A DNA stretch of 64,000 bases from Mycobacterium sp. 852014-50255_SCH5639931 (GTDB lineage Bacteria > Actinomycetota > Actinomycetes > Mycobacteriales > Mycobacteriaceae): NCBI RefSeq assembly GCF_001665605.1, contig NZ_LZSV01000016.1:186001-250000 (forward strand). Direction: 5' to 3'. The translations under genes and the position numbers were made by a program. Positions 35,503 through 51,299 of the stretch are shown in pieces (the first letter of the stretch is position 1; each line of letters opens with the position of its first letter). The notes beneath the pieces are model-generated. The model had not been told where the DNA came from and ran no database searches. It was given only the letters and a program-made list of their open reading frames with translations.

Positions 35503-36183
35503 TCAGAACAGCCGGTACTCGTCGCTGTCCATCCCTCGCATCTTGTCGTAATCCAGTGTGATGCAACGGATCCCGCGGTCAATGGCCAGCGTGCGCGCTT
35601 GCGGCTTGATCTGCTGGGCGGCGAACACCCCCTTCACCGGCGCGAGCACGCTGTCGCGATTGAGCAACTCGAGGTAGCGGGTGAGCTGCTCGACGCCGTC
35701 GATCTCGCCGCGCCGTTTGATTTCCACCGCGACGGAACCGCCCTGCTCGTCACGACAGAGCAGGTCGACGGGCCCGATGGCGGTCATGTATTCGCGACGA
35801 ACCAGCGTGTAGCCGTCGCCGAGCAGTTGCACGTGCTCGGCGAGCAACGCCTGCAAGTGGGCTTCGACGCCGTCCTTGACCAGCCCGGGGTCAACGCCCA
35901 GATCGTGGCTGGAGTCGTGCTCGACGTCCTCGACGGTGATGCGCAGCTGTTCGCCGGTCTTGTTCTGCACGACCCAGACGGGCGCCTGATCACCGGGCTC
36001 CTCGGTGAGCCAGCAAGGTGGACTCATCCAGTTCAGCGGCTTGTAGGCGCGGTCGTCGGCGTGCACGCTGACCGATCCGTCGGCCTTGAAGAGCAACAAC
36101 CTGCGGGCCGACGGAAGATGCGCGGTGAGCCGGCCGACATAGTCCACAGTGCACTGGGCGATCACTAGACGCACCCGACTCAC
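35503..36183 (-). CDS. nucS: Mismatch-specific endonuclease NucS/EndoMS
   Basis: A 226-residue enzyme of the non-canonical mismatch repair pathway that replaces MutS/MutL in mycobacteria; it cuts both strands at mismatches. The N-terminal domain ([20 protein letters not shown]) binds DNA. The C-terminal RecB-like nuclease has the acidic residues in [23 protein letters not shown] and YLELLNRD. The C-terminal tail [12 protein letters not shown] resembles the beta-clamp-binding end of the M. tuberculosis protein. The GTG at 36183 is the start. It is divergent from the cyclase gene by 36 nt. Confidence 0.95.
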   Translation of the reverse strand: MSRVRLVIAQCTVDYVGRLTAHLPSARRLLLFKADGSVSVHADDRAYKPLNWMSPPCWLTEEPGDQAPVWVVQNKTGEQLRITVEDVEHDSSHDLGVDPGLVKDGVEAHLQALLAEHVQLLGDGYTLVRREYMTAIGPVDLLCRDEQGGSVAVEIKRRGEIDGVEQLTRYLELLNRDSVLAPVKGVFAAQQIKPQARTLAIDRGIRCITLDYDKMRGMDSDEYRLF

Positions 36184-36219
36184 CTTAGAGCGTGGCCGAC
36201 AAATTAGGCTGACGCCACC

Positions 36220-37833
36220 ATGTCGGCCAACCAGAGCTTGGCAAAACGCATCGGCCGGGTGCTCGAGACGGTCACCCGGCAGAGCGGCCGGCTACCAGAG
36301 ACCCCGGCGTACGGCTCGCTGCTGCTGGGACGGGTCTCCGAAAGCCAGCGACGTCGCCGCATTCGCATCCAGGTCATCCTGACGGTGCTGGTCTTGGGCG
36401 TCAACCTGATCGGCATCGCCGTCGCCCTGCTCCTGGTGACCGTCGCCATTCCGCAGCCGAGCGTGTTCGACGCGCCGTGGTGGATCACCTTCGCGGCATC
36501 ACCGGCCTATATCGCGCTGGCGCTGGCGGTGGGCACCTATTGGATCACCCGCAGGACCGTCGTGTCGCTGCGCTGGGCGATCGAGGAGCGCACGCCGGAC
36601 CGGGATGACGAACGAAACACCTTCCTGGCCCCATGGCGGATCGCCCGCTTCGATCTCATTCTGTGGGGTGTCGGGGCGACGGTGCTGACGACGCTCTACG
36701 GCCTGGTCAACACGCTGTTCATCCCGCGCTTCCTCATCGCGGTGGGCATCTGCGGCATCTTGGTGGCCACCGGCAGTTATCTGCTCGCCGAGTTCGCGCT
36801 GCGTCCGGCGGCGGCTCAGGCACTGGAAGCGGGGCCACCACCGCGGCGATTCGCCTCGGGGATCATGGGCCGGACGATGGTGGTCTGGTTCCTCGGCTCG
36901 GGCCTGCCCGTTCTCGGTATCGCCTTCCTGGCGGGCTTTCAGGCCGTGATGCGCAATCTGACCGAAACCCAGTTCGCCGTCGGCGTGCTGATCGTGTCGA
37001 TCGCGACGCTCATCTTCGGTTGCCTCTTGATGTGGATCCTGGCCTGGCTCACCGCAACTCCGGTGCGCGTGGTCCGCGCGGCGCTGAGGCGTGTCGAGCG
37101 CGGTGATCTTCGGGGCGACCTCGTGGTTTTCGACGGGACCGAACTCGGTGAGCTACAACGCGGATTCAACGCGATGGTCGACGGGCTGCGCGAGCGCGAA
37201 CGCGTTCGCGACCTGTTCGGTCGGCACGTCGGGCGCGAGGTCGCCCTGGCCGCCGAACGTGAGCGACCGAAGCTGGGTGGCGAAGAACGCCATGTGGCGG
37301 TCGTATTCATCGACATCGTCGGGTCGACCAAGCTGGTGACGAGCCGGCCTGCGGCGGAGATCGTCCAGTTGCTCAACCGGTTCTTCGGGATAATCGTCGA
37401 GGAAGTGGACCGACACTGCGGGCTGGTCAACAAGTTTGAGGGCGATGCGACGCTGGCCGTGTTCGGGGCGCCTAATCATCTGGACCGCCCCGAAGAGCAA
37501 GCGCTGGCCGCCGCGCGCACCATCGCCGAGCGGCTGAACAACGAAATCTCCGAGTGCCGGGCCGGTATCGGCGTGGCGGCGGGACAAGTTGTGGCCGGGA
37601 ACGTCGGCGCCAGGGAACGCTTCGAATACACCGTGATCGGCGGTCCGGTCAACGAGGCGGCCCGCCTGTGCGAGCTCGCCAAGTCGTACCCGGGCCTACT
37701 GCTGGCGGCGGCCGACGCGCTGGAAGGCGTCAGCGAGAAGGAGCGCGCCCGTTGGTCTTTGGGCGAGACCGTGACCCTTCGGGGACACGAGCAACCCACC
37801 CGGCTTGCCACGCCCGCCGACCCGCCGGCCTGA
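36220..37833 (+). CDS. Membrane class III adenylate cyclase with HAMP domain (Rv1318c type)
   Basis: A 537-residue receptor-type cyclase. Six hydrophobic segments (about residues 51-77, 92-110, 143-168, 170-192, 218-240 and 253-277) precede a HAMP linker ([20 protein letters not shown]) and a C-terminal cyclase domain. The metal-binding Asp365 and Asp409 are in FIDIVGST and [14 protein letters not shown]. The transition-state Asn478 and Arg482 are in [10 protein letters not shown], so it should be active as a homodimer making cAMP. M. tuberculosis has three such genes in tandem here (Rv1318c-Rv1320c); this window has one. Confidence 0.93.
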   Translation: MSANQSLAKRIGRVLETVTRQSGRLPETPAYGSLLLGRVSESQRRRRIRIQVILTVLVLGVNLIGIAVALLLVTVAIPQPSVFDAPWWITFAASPAYIALALAVGTYWITRRTVVSLRWAIEERTPDRDDERNTFLAPWRIARFDLILWGVGATVLTTLYGLVNTLFIPRFLIAVGICGILVATGSYLLAEFALRPAAAQALEAGPPPRRFASGIMGRTMVVWFLGSGLPVLGIAFLAGFQAVMRNLTETQFAVGVLIVSIATLIFGCLLMWILAWLTATPVRVVRAALRRVERGDLRGDLVVFDGTELGELQRGFNAMVDGLRERERVRDLFGRHVGREVALAAERERPKLGGEERHVAVVFIDIVGSTKLVTSRPAAEIVQLLNRFFGIIVEEVDRHCGLVNKFEGDATLAVFGAPNHLDRPEEQALAAARTIAERLNNEISECRAGIGVAAGQVVAGNVGARERFEYTVIGGPVNEAARLCELAKSYPGLLLAAADALEGVSEKERARWSLGETVTLRGHEQPTRLATPADPPA

Positions 37834-37902
37834 TGCGATTGATTTCGGACCCGAGTGGGTAAGGGGTGTAAGGACATCGCCCCTCAAGAGATTGGTGTTG
37901 AC

Positions 37903-38283
37903 ATGACCGGAAGTGGAACTGTCCGTCGTGTTTCCGTGGCCGCGGGCATCGCCGCGGCAATCGCCCTGAGTTCGTTGACCGCGGGCTGCAGCTCGAACAA
38001 CAACAACAAGAACCCGACGACTTCGACCGTTACCACCACCGTCACGACGCCCGCGAGCGTCACCACGACGGCACCGGCGGCAACGACTCCTGCCGGACCG
38101 GGCGGCGGCGGCCCCGAGACCGGACCTGGTGGCGCCACGACCGCCGGACCGGGCGGTTCCGGCGCCGGGGCCGGGCCCGGCGGGGCGAGTGCGGGTGTGC
38201 CGGGCGCCGGGGCTTCCGCCGGACCCGGCGGCGCGGGCGCCTGCGCCGGCGGCGTTTGCGTCGGAACCCCTCCCAGCCCGTAA
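37903..38283 (+). CDS. Low-complexity putative lipoprotein
   Basis: A 126-residue predicted lipoprotein. A signal (VRRVSVAAGIAAAIALSSL) ends in the lipobox LTAGC (Cys about 29). A SSNNNNKNP linker, a Thr-rich stretch and then a Gly/Pro/Ala-rich tail with repeated AGPGG units follow. Only two further cysteines lie near the end (CAGGVCVG). There is no folded domain, so it looks like a disordered surface-anchored tail. The ATG at 37903 gives the best signal peptide. It is 69 nt downstream of the cyclase and followed by a strong hairpin. The function is unknown. Confidence 0.7.
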   Translation: MTGSGTVRRVSVAAGIAAAIALSSLTAGCSSNNNNKNPTTSTVTTTVTTPASVTTTAPAATTPAGPGGGGPETGPGGATTAGPGGSGAGAGPGGASAGVPGAGASAGPGGAGACAGGVCVGTPPSP

Positions 38284-38296
38284 CCCTCGAGCTACG

Positions 38297-38322
38297 CCAC
38301 CGGCCGGGTCACCGGCCGGTGG
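38297..38322 (+). terminator. Intrinsic-type hairpin after the lipoprotein gene
   Basis: A perfect 10-bp stem, CCACCGGCCG / CGGCCGGTGG, with the six-base loop GGTCAC begins 14 nt after the lipoprotein stop. No T-run follows, as is common for mycobacterial hairpins, so termination strength is uncertain. Confidence 0.6.
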
Positions 38323-38444
38323 CCGTGGCCGTGACGATGCGCCGTTTGATGCGGGGCCGCCGTCCGCCAGGGCTCCTGACCCGTCCGCACTACGATGTCG
38401 TTTTTCCGCCAGTTTTGTCGGCGGGCGGGTGTAAGTCTTGAAGC

Positions 38445-39941
38445 GTGCACGAAGACTTCGAACGCTGCTACCGCGCCGTCCAGTCCAAGGACGCCCGGTT
38501 CGACGGCTGGTTCGTCACGGCGGTGCTGACAACCGGCATCTATTGCCGGCCCAGCTGCCCGGTGCGGCCGCCTTTCGCTCGCAACGTCCGGTTCTACCCG
38601 ACCGCCGCCGCTGCTCAGCGCGCAGGATTCCGGGCATGTAAGCGGTGCCGTCCCGACGCGTCTCCGGGATCGCCGGAATGGAATGTGCGCGGTGACGTCG
38701 TTGCACGGACGATGCGGCTCATCGCCGACGGCACGGTGGACCGTGAAGGTGTCGGCGGCCTAGCTACCCATCTCGGTTACACCACCCGCCAGCTGGAGCG
38801 GCTGTTGCAGGCCGAGGTCGGCGCGGGCCCGCTCGCGCTGGCCCGCGCTCAACGCGCGCAGACCGCCCGCTTGCTCGTCGAGACCACGAACCTGCCGTTC
38901 GGCGACATCGCGTTCGCTTCGGGGTTTTCCAGTATTCGCCAGTTCAACGACACGGTGCGCTCCGTCTTCGACAATGCGCCGACGGAGCTGCGCCGGCGGG
39001 CCGCGGATCCATCGGGGGCCGGAAAACCCGGAGCCGCTTCGGCGGGGACGGTCAGCCTGCGGTTACCGGTGCGCACGCCATTCGCCTACGAGGGCGTCTT
39101 CGGTCATCTCGCCGCCGGAACGGTGCCCGGCTGCGAGGAGATCCGCGACGGTGCATACCGACGCAGCATGCGCCTTCCGTTCGGCAGCGCCGTGGTCGCC
39201 CTGACGCCGGCGATCGACCACGTCCGCTGTGTGCTCACCCTCGACGACTTCCGTGATCTGACGACGGCGATCGCCCGCTGTCGGCGGCTGCTGGATCTCG
39301 ACGCCGACCCCGAGGCGGTGGACGACGCGCTGGCCGGTGACCCGTACCTGGCCCCCGTGGTGGTCAAGGCGCCCGGCCAACGCGTTCCGCGCACCGTTGA
39401 CGAGGCCGAGCTGGCCGTGCGCGCGGTCCTCGGTCAACAGGTGTCGACCAAGGCGGCCAGAACCCACGCCGGTCGCCTGGTCGCGGTATACGGTGAGCCG
39501 GTCGCGGACCCCGACGGCGGATTGACCCACACCTTCCCGTCAGCGGAGCAGCTCGCGGAGATCGACCCCGTCCACTTGGCGGTCCCCAGAGCCCGGCGCC
39601 GGACCCTGAACGCACTGGTCGCCGGCCTCGCCGACGGCAGTATCGTCCTGGACAGCGGGAGCGACTGGGAAGCCGCCCGCAGGCAATTGCTGGACGTGCC
39701 CGGAGTAGGCCCATGGACCGCTGAGGTGATTGCGATGCGCGGCCTCGGTGACCCGGACGCATTCCCCGCCACCGACCTTGGCCTTCGCCTGGCCGCCAAG
39801 CAGCTGGGCTTGCCGATTGGCGAACGTGCCCTGGTCGCCCATGGCATCCAGTGGCGCCCTTGGCGCTCCTACGCCACCCAATACCTTTGGACCACCCTCG
39901 AGCATCCGGTTAACCAATGGCCACCACAGGAGGTCGCATGA
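38445..39941 (+). CDS. alkA: Ada regulatory domain - AlkA 3-methyladenine DNA glycosylase II fusion
   Basis: A 498-residue bifunctional alkylation-response protein. Residues 1-75 form the Ada zinc domain with four Cys (GIYCRPSCPVRPP and ACKRCRP), one of which takes the methyl group from phosphotriesters. About 85-185 is an AraC-type helix-turn-helix (HLGYTTRQLERLL, ASGFSSIRQFND). About 205-490 is the AlkA glycosylase with helix-hairpin-helix LLDVPGVGPWTAEVIAMRGLGDPDAFPATDLGL, including the catalytic Asp. The GTG at 38445 is the start. It overlaps ogt by four bases, so sensing, base excision and O6 repair are coupled. Confidence 0.95.
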   Translation: MHEDFERCYRAVQSKDARFDGWFVTAVLTTGIYCRPSCPVRPPFARNVRFYPTAAAAQRAGFRACKRCRPDASPGSPEWNVRGDVVARTMRLIADGTVDREGVGGLATHLGYTTRQLERLLQAEVGAGPLALARAQRAQTARLLVETTNLPFGDIAFASGFSSIRQFNDTVRSVFDNAPTELRRRAADPSGAGKPGAASAGTVSLRLPVRTPFAYEGVFGHLAAGTVPGCEEIRDGAYRRSMRLPFGSAVVALTPAIDHVRCVLTLDDFRDLTTAIARCRRLLDLDADPEAVDDALAGDPYLAPVVVKAPGQRVPRTVDEAELAVRAVLGQQVSTKAARTHAGRLVAVYGEPVADPDGGLTHTFPSAEQLAEIDPVHLAVPRARRRTLNALVAGLADGSIVLDSGSDWEAARRQLLDVPGVGPWTAEVIAMRGLGDPDAFPATDLGLRLAAKQLGLPIGERALVAHGIQWRPWRSYATQYLWTTLEHPVNQWPPQEVA

Positions 39942-40441
39942 TCGAGTACCGCACCATCGACAGCCCGATCGGGCCGCTGACCCTAGCCGGCCAGGACTCG
40001 GTTCTGACCATGCTTCGGATGGTCGACCAGACCTACGAGCCGAGCCGCACCGGCTGGGCCACGAATCCGGCCGCATTCAACGAGGCCACTGAGCAACTCA
40101 ACGCTTATTTCGAGGGCGAACTCACGGAGTTCGATTTCGAATTCGAGCTGCGCGGCTCCGCATTTCAGCGGCGCGTGTGGGAGGCCCTTCGGACTATCCC
40201 TTACGGCGAAACCAGATCGTACGGACAAATCGCGGAACAGATCGGCGCTACCGGCTCCGCACGCGCCGTGGGATTGGCCAATGGCCACAACCCGATCGCG
40301 ATTGTCATCCCCTGCCACCGCGTCATCGGCGCAAACGGCAGCCTCACCGGCTACGGCGGCGGCCTCGACCGAAAGCGAACGCTGCTCACATTGGAAAAGA
40401 AACGCGCGTCGGTGAATTCGGCTCTGACACTATTCGACTAG
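39938..40441 (+). CDS. ogt: Methylated-DNA--protein-cysteine methyltransferase
   Basis: A 167-residue suicide repair protein for O6-methylguanine. The acceptor Cys is in IAIVIPCHRVIGANGS, the helix-turn-helix arginine region in GSARAVGLANGHNP, and the substrate loop in LTGYGGGLDRKRTLL. The ATG at 39938 (reading MIEYRTIDSPIGPLTLAG) overlaps the alkA stop (ATGA, 39938-39941). The longer frame starting at 39917 lies inside alkA. A bidirectional terminator hairpin begins 25 nt after the stop. Confidence 0.96.
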   Translation: MIEYRTIDSPIGPLTLAGQDSVLTMLRMVDQTYEPSRTGWATNPAAFNEATEQLNAYFEGELTEFDFEFELRGSAFQRRVWEALRTIPYGETRSYGQIAEQIGATGSARAVGLANGHNPIAIVIPCHRVIGANGSLTGYGGGLDRKRTLLTLEKKRASVNSALTLFD

Positions 40442-40465
40442 GAAAGCGCCGGCATCAGCGAATGC

Positions 40466-40495
40466 AAAAACACCCCCGTTGCCGGGGGTGTTTTT
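40466..40495. terminator. Bidirectional intrinsic terminator between ogt and 5S rRNA
   Basis: A perfect 13-bp stem runs AAAAACACCCCCG - TTGC - CGGGGGTGTTTTT. It has a GC core and T-run in both directions, so it can end both the rightward alkA-ogt transcript and the leftward rRNA operon. It starts 25 nt after ogt and ends 6 nt before the 5S 3' end. Confidence 0.9.
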
Positions 40496-40500
40496 GTGTA

Positions 40501-40615
40501 TGTTCGGCGGTGTCCTACTTTTCCACCCGGATGGGCAGTATCATCGGCGCTGACAGGCTTAGCTTCCGGGTTCGGAATGGGACCGGGCGTTTCCCTGTCG
40601 CTGTGGCCGCCGTAA
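40501..40615 (-). rRNA. rrf: 5S ribosomal RNA
   Basis: The reverse strand from 40615 reads TTACGGCGGCCACAGCGACA through to GACACCGCCGAACA, about 115 nt. The terminal stem (GGCGG...CCGCC) and the conserved core CCCATTCCGAACCCGGAAG are intact. It is the last gene of the 16S-23S-5S operon, separated from 23S by about 79 nt. Confidence 0.95.
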
Positions 40616-40694
40616 CTCTATTTAAATTTGGTTTCGGTGGGGGGTGTGGCGTCAGAGCGTCCCCGCGACTAATAGTCGCTGGAACTGAAAAGTG

Positions 40695-45617
<4,923 letters not shown>

Positions 45618-45761
45618 TCTCCTCGCATAACGAGGTGAATTTCAAATCAGAGAAAATCTGACCTAACAAAAAGACACCAAATAACTGGCATCAAAAATTG
45701 CCATACCCACACACGGGGAGTGCTAGGTATGGCCAAAAAAACAACAACAAATAATAAAAAC

Positions 45762-45790
45762 CAAACACACTATTGAGTTCTCAAACAACA
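45762..45790 (-). promoter_or_regulatory. rRNA leader Box A-type antitermination element
   Basis: The transcribed strand reads TGTTTGAGAACTCAATAGTG, about 145-175 nt before mature 16S. The TTTGAGAACTCAATAGTGTG element is highly conserved in mycobacterial rRNA leaders and is associated with Nus-factor antitermination and 16S processing. The AT-rich run between it and 16S (45618-45761) is leader without genes. Confidence 0.65.
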
Positions 45791-45821
45791 CTTGTTTCGC
45801 CCGTTTTGGGGCAACCCTGCC

Positions 45822-45851
45822 AGCTTAATACAAGTCCGGCAGTGGAGTCAA
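45822..45851 (-). promoter_or_regulatory. rRNA operon promoter, proximal (PCL1-like)
   Basis: On the reverse strand the -35 TTGACT (45851-45846) and -10 TAAGCT (45827-45822) are separated by 18 bases. The downstream sequence GGCAGGGTTGCCCC matches the conserved rrn promoter tail remembered from other mycobacteria. Confidence 0.85.
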
Positions 45852-45897
45852 CTCCCAGTTTTGGTCTTCCAGAGACCGTTTCGGGAGCAGCCGTGCC

Positions 45898-45927
45898 AGG
45901 CTAGTACCAATCCAGCGAGGGAGTCAA
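45898..45927 (-). promoter_or_regulatory. rRNA operon promoter, distal (P1)
   Basis: The -35 TTGACT (45927-45922) and -10 TAGCCT (45903-45898) have the same 18-base spacing as the proximal promoter. The following GGCACGGCTGCTCCCGAAAC parallels the tail of the proximal one, so the two look like a tandem duplication 76 bp apart. It lies 59 nt past the murA stop. Confidence 0.85.
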
Positions 45928-45985
45928 GCGCCCGGGGTGTCGACCGCCTGGTGTGGCGACCGGCCCTGCGGGGCACTGACTTTGG

Positions 45986-47239
45986 TTACTCTACCCGCTC
46001 GATCTCCGCTCCCAAAATCGCCAGGTTTTCGACGAACAAGGGGTAGCCGCGATCGATGTGGAAGACGTCGTGGACCTCGGTGTCACCGTCCGCCACGAGC
46101 CCCGCCAACACCAGGCCGGCACCGGCCCGAATATCCGAACACCACACCGGGGCGCTCGACAATTGGGGCAGACCTCGTACGACGGCATGGTGCCCGTCGG
46201 TGCGGGCGTCGGCGCCCAACCGGATCATTTCTTCGACGAAGCGGAAGCGCGCCTCGAAAACGTTTTCCGTGATCATCGACGTGCCGTCGGCGATCGACGC
46301 CAGGGCGATAGCCATCGGCTGCAGGTCGGTCGGGAACCCGGGGAACGGCAGCGTCGCGACGTTGACGGCCTTGGGGCGCTCGTACTGCGTGATCCGGAAG
46401 CTGTTGTCCGTTTGGGTGACCGTCGCGCCGGCGTCGTGCAGTTTATGCAGCACCACCTGGAGGTGGGCGGGGTCGACCCCCGTCACCGAAATGTCGCCTC
46501 GGGTCATCGCGGCCGCGATGCCCCACGTGGCGGCGACGATGCGATCACCGATCACCCGGTGCTCGGTCGGGTGTAGCCGGGGGACGCCGGTGATGGTCAT
46601 GGTCGGCGAACCCGCACCTTCGACCTGCGCGCCCATCTGATTCAACATGGTGCACAGGTCCACGACATCGGGTTCGCGCGCCGCGTTGTGGATTGTGGTT
46701 ACGCCCTCGGCCAAGACGGCGGCCATCAAGATGTTTTCGGTGGCTCCTACCGACGGAAACTCGAGCTGAATCTCCGCACCGCGCAACGTTTCGGCTTGGG
46801 CGACGACGCAGCCGTGCTCGATATTGCATTGCGCGCCCAGTTGGCGCAGGCCCGACTGGTGCATGTCCAGCGGACGAGACCCGATCGCGTCACCGCCCGG
46901 CAGCGCGACCCTGGCCCGCTTGCACCGGCCGACCAGCGGCCCAAGCACGCAGACCGACGCGCGGAACTGTCGCACCGCAGCGAAATCGGCGTCGTATTTC
47001 GGCTCGTCCGGTGAGGTGATGCGGGCGACGTCGCCGTCGAGCTCCACGGTGGCGCCGAGCCCACGCAACACCTCGGCCATCAACGGCACGTCGAGGATGT
47101 CGGGGCAGTTGGTGATGGTGCTGGTGCCTTCGGCCAGCAGGGTCGCTGCCATCAGCTTGAGCACGCTGTTTTTGGCGCCCCCCACTGCGACTTCGCCGGA
47201 CAACCGGTTGCCGCCGGTCACCACGAATCGCTCAGCCAC
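45986..47239 (-). CDS. murA: UDP-N-acetylglucosamine 1-carboxyvinyltransferase
   Basis: A 417-residue enzyme for the first committed step of peptidoglycan synthesis, transferring enolpyruvate to UDP-GlcNAc. The N-terminal [20 protein letters not shown] and [19 protein letters not shown] are conserved. The active-site loop reads [11 protein letters not shown], with Asp117 where most bacteria have the fosfomycin-reactive Cys. This is known in M. tuberculosis and makes the enzyme intrinsically fosfomycin-resistant. The GTG at 47239 is the start. The rrn promoters lie directly downstream, so murA may add read-through transcription. Confidence 0.97.
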   Translation of the reverse strand: MAERFVVTGGNRLSGEVAVGGAKNSVLKLMAATLLAEGTSTITNCPDILDVPLMAEVLRGLGATVELDGDVARITSPDEPKYDADFAAVRQFRASVCVLGPLVGRCKRARVALPGGDAIGSRPLDMHQSGLRQLGAQCNIEHGCVVAQAETLRGAEIQLEFPSVGATENILMAAVLAEGVTTIHNAAREPDVVDLCTMLNQMGAQVEGAGSPTMTITGVPRLHPTEHRVIGDRIVAATWGIAAAMTRGDISVTGVDPAHLQVVLHKLHDAGATVTQTDNSFRITQYERPKAVNVATLPFPGFPTDLQPMAIALASIADGTSMITENVFEARFRFVEEMIRLGADARTDGHHAVVRGLPQLSSAPVWCSDIRAGAGLVLAGLVADGDTEVHDVFHIDRGYPLFVENLAILGAEIERVE

Positions 47240-47434
47240 CCGCGTCAGTCTAGTGAAGCGGTATCGGCTTGTCAGTCAGCCCGCTTGACGACGATGCGCT
47301 CCGCCGAGCGGAGTGAGGAGCGACACCCCCCAGCCGCGCTGGGAGCACCGCCCGCTCGCGGGGGACGGCGAGGGGGCGAGTCAAGCAGTCAGCCGAGGCT
47401 CCATGCCTACCCGGGCCGCAGTACCGTTTTGCTC
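47240..47434. other. murA-adenosyltransferase divergent intergenic region
   Basis: A GC-rich gap without a gene. It contains a short perfect hairpin, CTCCGC-CGA-GCGGAG (about 47299-47313), followed by G/C blocks with repeated GGGGG and GCGAG. It must hold the murA promoter leftward and that of the adenosyltransferase rightward, but I see no clear -10/-35. Confidence 0.45.
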
Positions 47435-48019
47435 ATGGCGATACACCTGACCCGGATCTATACGCGAACCGGTGACGACGGCACGACGGGATTGAGTGAC
47501 TTCTCGCGGGTCTCCAAGAACGACCCTCGTCTGGTCGCGTACGCCGATTGCGACGAGGCCAACTCGGCGATCGGCGTCGCGATCGCCTTGGGGCAGCCCG
47601 ACGAGGAAACCGCCGGCGTACTGCGGCAGATCCAGAACGACCTGTTCGACGCCGGCGCGGACCTGTCGACCCCGGTGGTGGAAAACCCCGAATATCCCCC
47701 GCTGCGAATCACCCAGCCCTACATCGATCGACTGGAGGGCTGGTGTGACAAATATAACGAGCACCTGCCGGCGCTGAATTCCTTTGTGCTCCCGGGCGGT
47801 TCGCCGTTGTCCGCGCTGTTGCACGTCGCCCGCACGATCGTCCGTCGAGCGGAACGATCGGCCTGGGCGGCGATCGATGCCGCGCCGCAGCAGATCAACG
47901 TGCTTCCGGCGAAATACCTGAACCGCCTCTCGGATCTGCTTTTCATCCTGGCACGCGCGGCCAATCCCGACGGCGACGTGTTGTGGAAACCCGGCGGAGG
48001 CGCGCCGACCCCGGGTTAG
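47435..48019 (+). CDS. Cob(I)yrinic acid a,c-diamide adenosyltransferase (PduO type)
   Basis: A 194-residue ATP:cob(I)alamin adenosyltransferase that makes coenzyme B12, needed for example by methylmalonyl-CoA mutase. The ATP loop TRTGDDGTTGLSDFSRVSK is at the N-terminus, and the C-terminal RAERSAWAA and LNRLSDLLFILARA helices carry the conserved Arg/Asn/Asp. It corresponds to Rv1314c by position. The ATG at 47435 begins the conserved region. It is convergent with the DUF2550 gene (15 nt). Confidence 0.93.
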   Translation: MAIHLTRIYTRTGDDGTTGLSDFSRVSKNDPRLVAYADCDEANSAIGVAIALGQPDEETAGVLRQIQNDLFDAGADLSTPVVENPEYPPLRITQPYIDRLEGWCDKYNEHLPALNSFVLPGGSPLSALLHVARTIVRRAERSAWAAIDAAPQQINVLPAKYLNRLSDLLFILARAANPDGDVLWKPGGGAPTPG

Positions 48020-48034
48020 CCTGCGGCACAAGGC

Positions 48035-48478
48035 CTAAACGCTGCGGCGACGGGCGCGTGGTGACGGACGGGACTCCAGCCAGGACAGGAAGGCCGTCAA
48101 AGCGCCCTTGTCCAGCGCGATCTCGTAACCGGTCCTGCGGTCCTGCGTCGTGTCGCGCAGCTCCACCACGACGATCTCGTCGGTCATGATGTCGAATTCG
48201 TCGCCGCGCGGCGCACGCCGGGCGACAATTTCCACTCCCCGGCGGCTGAGTCGACGGTCCGGCCACAAACGCAGGCTGGAGAGTCGGTAGAACGCCGCCT
48301 CACCGCCGCGGTAACGAATCACGCCGTGACGCCAGCCGTGACCTCCGATCGCGGGAATGTCCCGCATGATCCCCGCCGTGCCGCCCTGACGCAGCTTCCA
48401 CAACCGATAACTCAGCGCGACGACCGCGCCCGCGAGGACAACGACGAGCACGACCATGCCGACCATGGGCGCGCTCAT
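48035..48478 (-). CDS. DUF2550 membrane-anchored protein (Rv1312 type)
   Basis: A 147-residue protein with one N-terminal membrane helix (MVGMVVLVVVLAGAVVALSY). A cytosolic basic domain follows, including WRHGVIRYRGGEAAFYRLSSLRLWPDRRLSRRG, which resembles a PH-like fold. It starts 17 nt after atpC and is probably the last gene of the ATP synthase operon, an arrangement conserved in mycobacteria. The function is unknown. Confidence 0.88.
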   Translation of the reverse strand: MSAPMVGMVVLVVVLAGAVVALSYRLWKLRQGGTAGIMRDIPAIGGHGWRHGVIRYRGGEAAFYRLSSLRLWPDRRLSRRGVEIVARRAPRGDEFDIMTDEIVVVELRDTTQDRRTGYEIALDKGALTAFLSWLESRPSPRARRRSV

Positions 48479-48495
48479 CCTCTTGTCCGGGGCGG

Positions 48496-48861
48496 CTAGT
48501 CGATCGCGCCGACGGCGCGCAATCTGCCGCGCCCCCGCGCCGCGATGCGCGGATCGTCGGACTCAGATTCCTCCCTGGCGGCGCTTTCGTCGATCTCAGA
48601 TTCGAATGCGGCGGACTCGGCCAGGACCGTGACCGTCTCCTCGGTGACCGACAGGAAACCGCCTTCGATGGCGACCCGCAGATCGTCTTCGCCATCTCGC
48701 TCGACGCGCACCATTGCGTCGTCGACCAATTGCGCTACCAACGGGATATGCCGCGGCAGGATGCCGATCTCGCCGACGGTGGTGCGGGTGAACAGGAAAG
48801 TCGCCTCACCCGACCAGATCTTCCGGTCTACGGCGACTATCTCAACATTCAAATCCGCCAT
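48496..48861 (-). CDS. atpC: ATP synthase F1 subunit epsilon
   Basis: A 121-residue central-stalk subunit. The N-terminal beta-barrel ([42 protein letters not shown]) is intact, and the C-terminal helical part is short, as in mycobacteria. Epsilon couples rotation and, in mycobacteria, helps suppress ATP hydrolysis. It lies 34 nt after atpD. Confidence 0.95.
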   Translation of the reverse strand: MADLNVEIVAVDRKIWSGEATFLFTRTTVGEIGILPRHIPLVAQLVDDAMVRVERDGEDDLRVAIEGGFLSVTEETVTVLAESAAFESEIDESAAREESESDDPRIAARGRGRLRAVGAID

Positions 48862-48895
48862 GCCACAGTGCCCTTCACAGCCTTTGACTCAGTCC

Positions 48896-51293
<2,398 letters not shown>

Positions 51294-51299
51294 CGTTAG

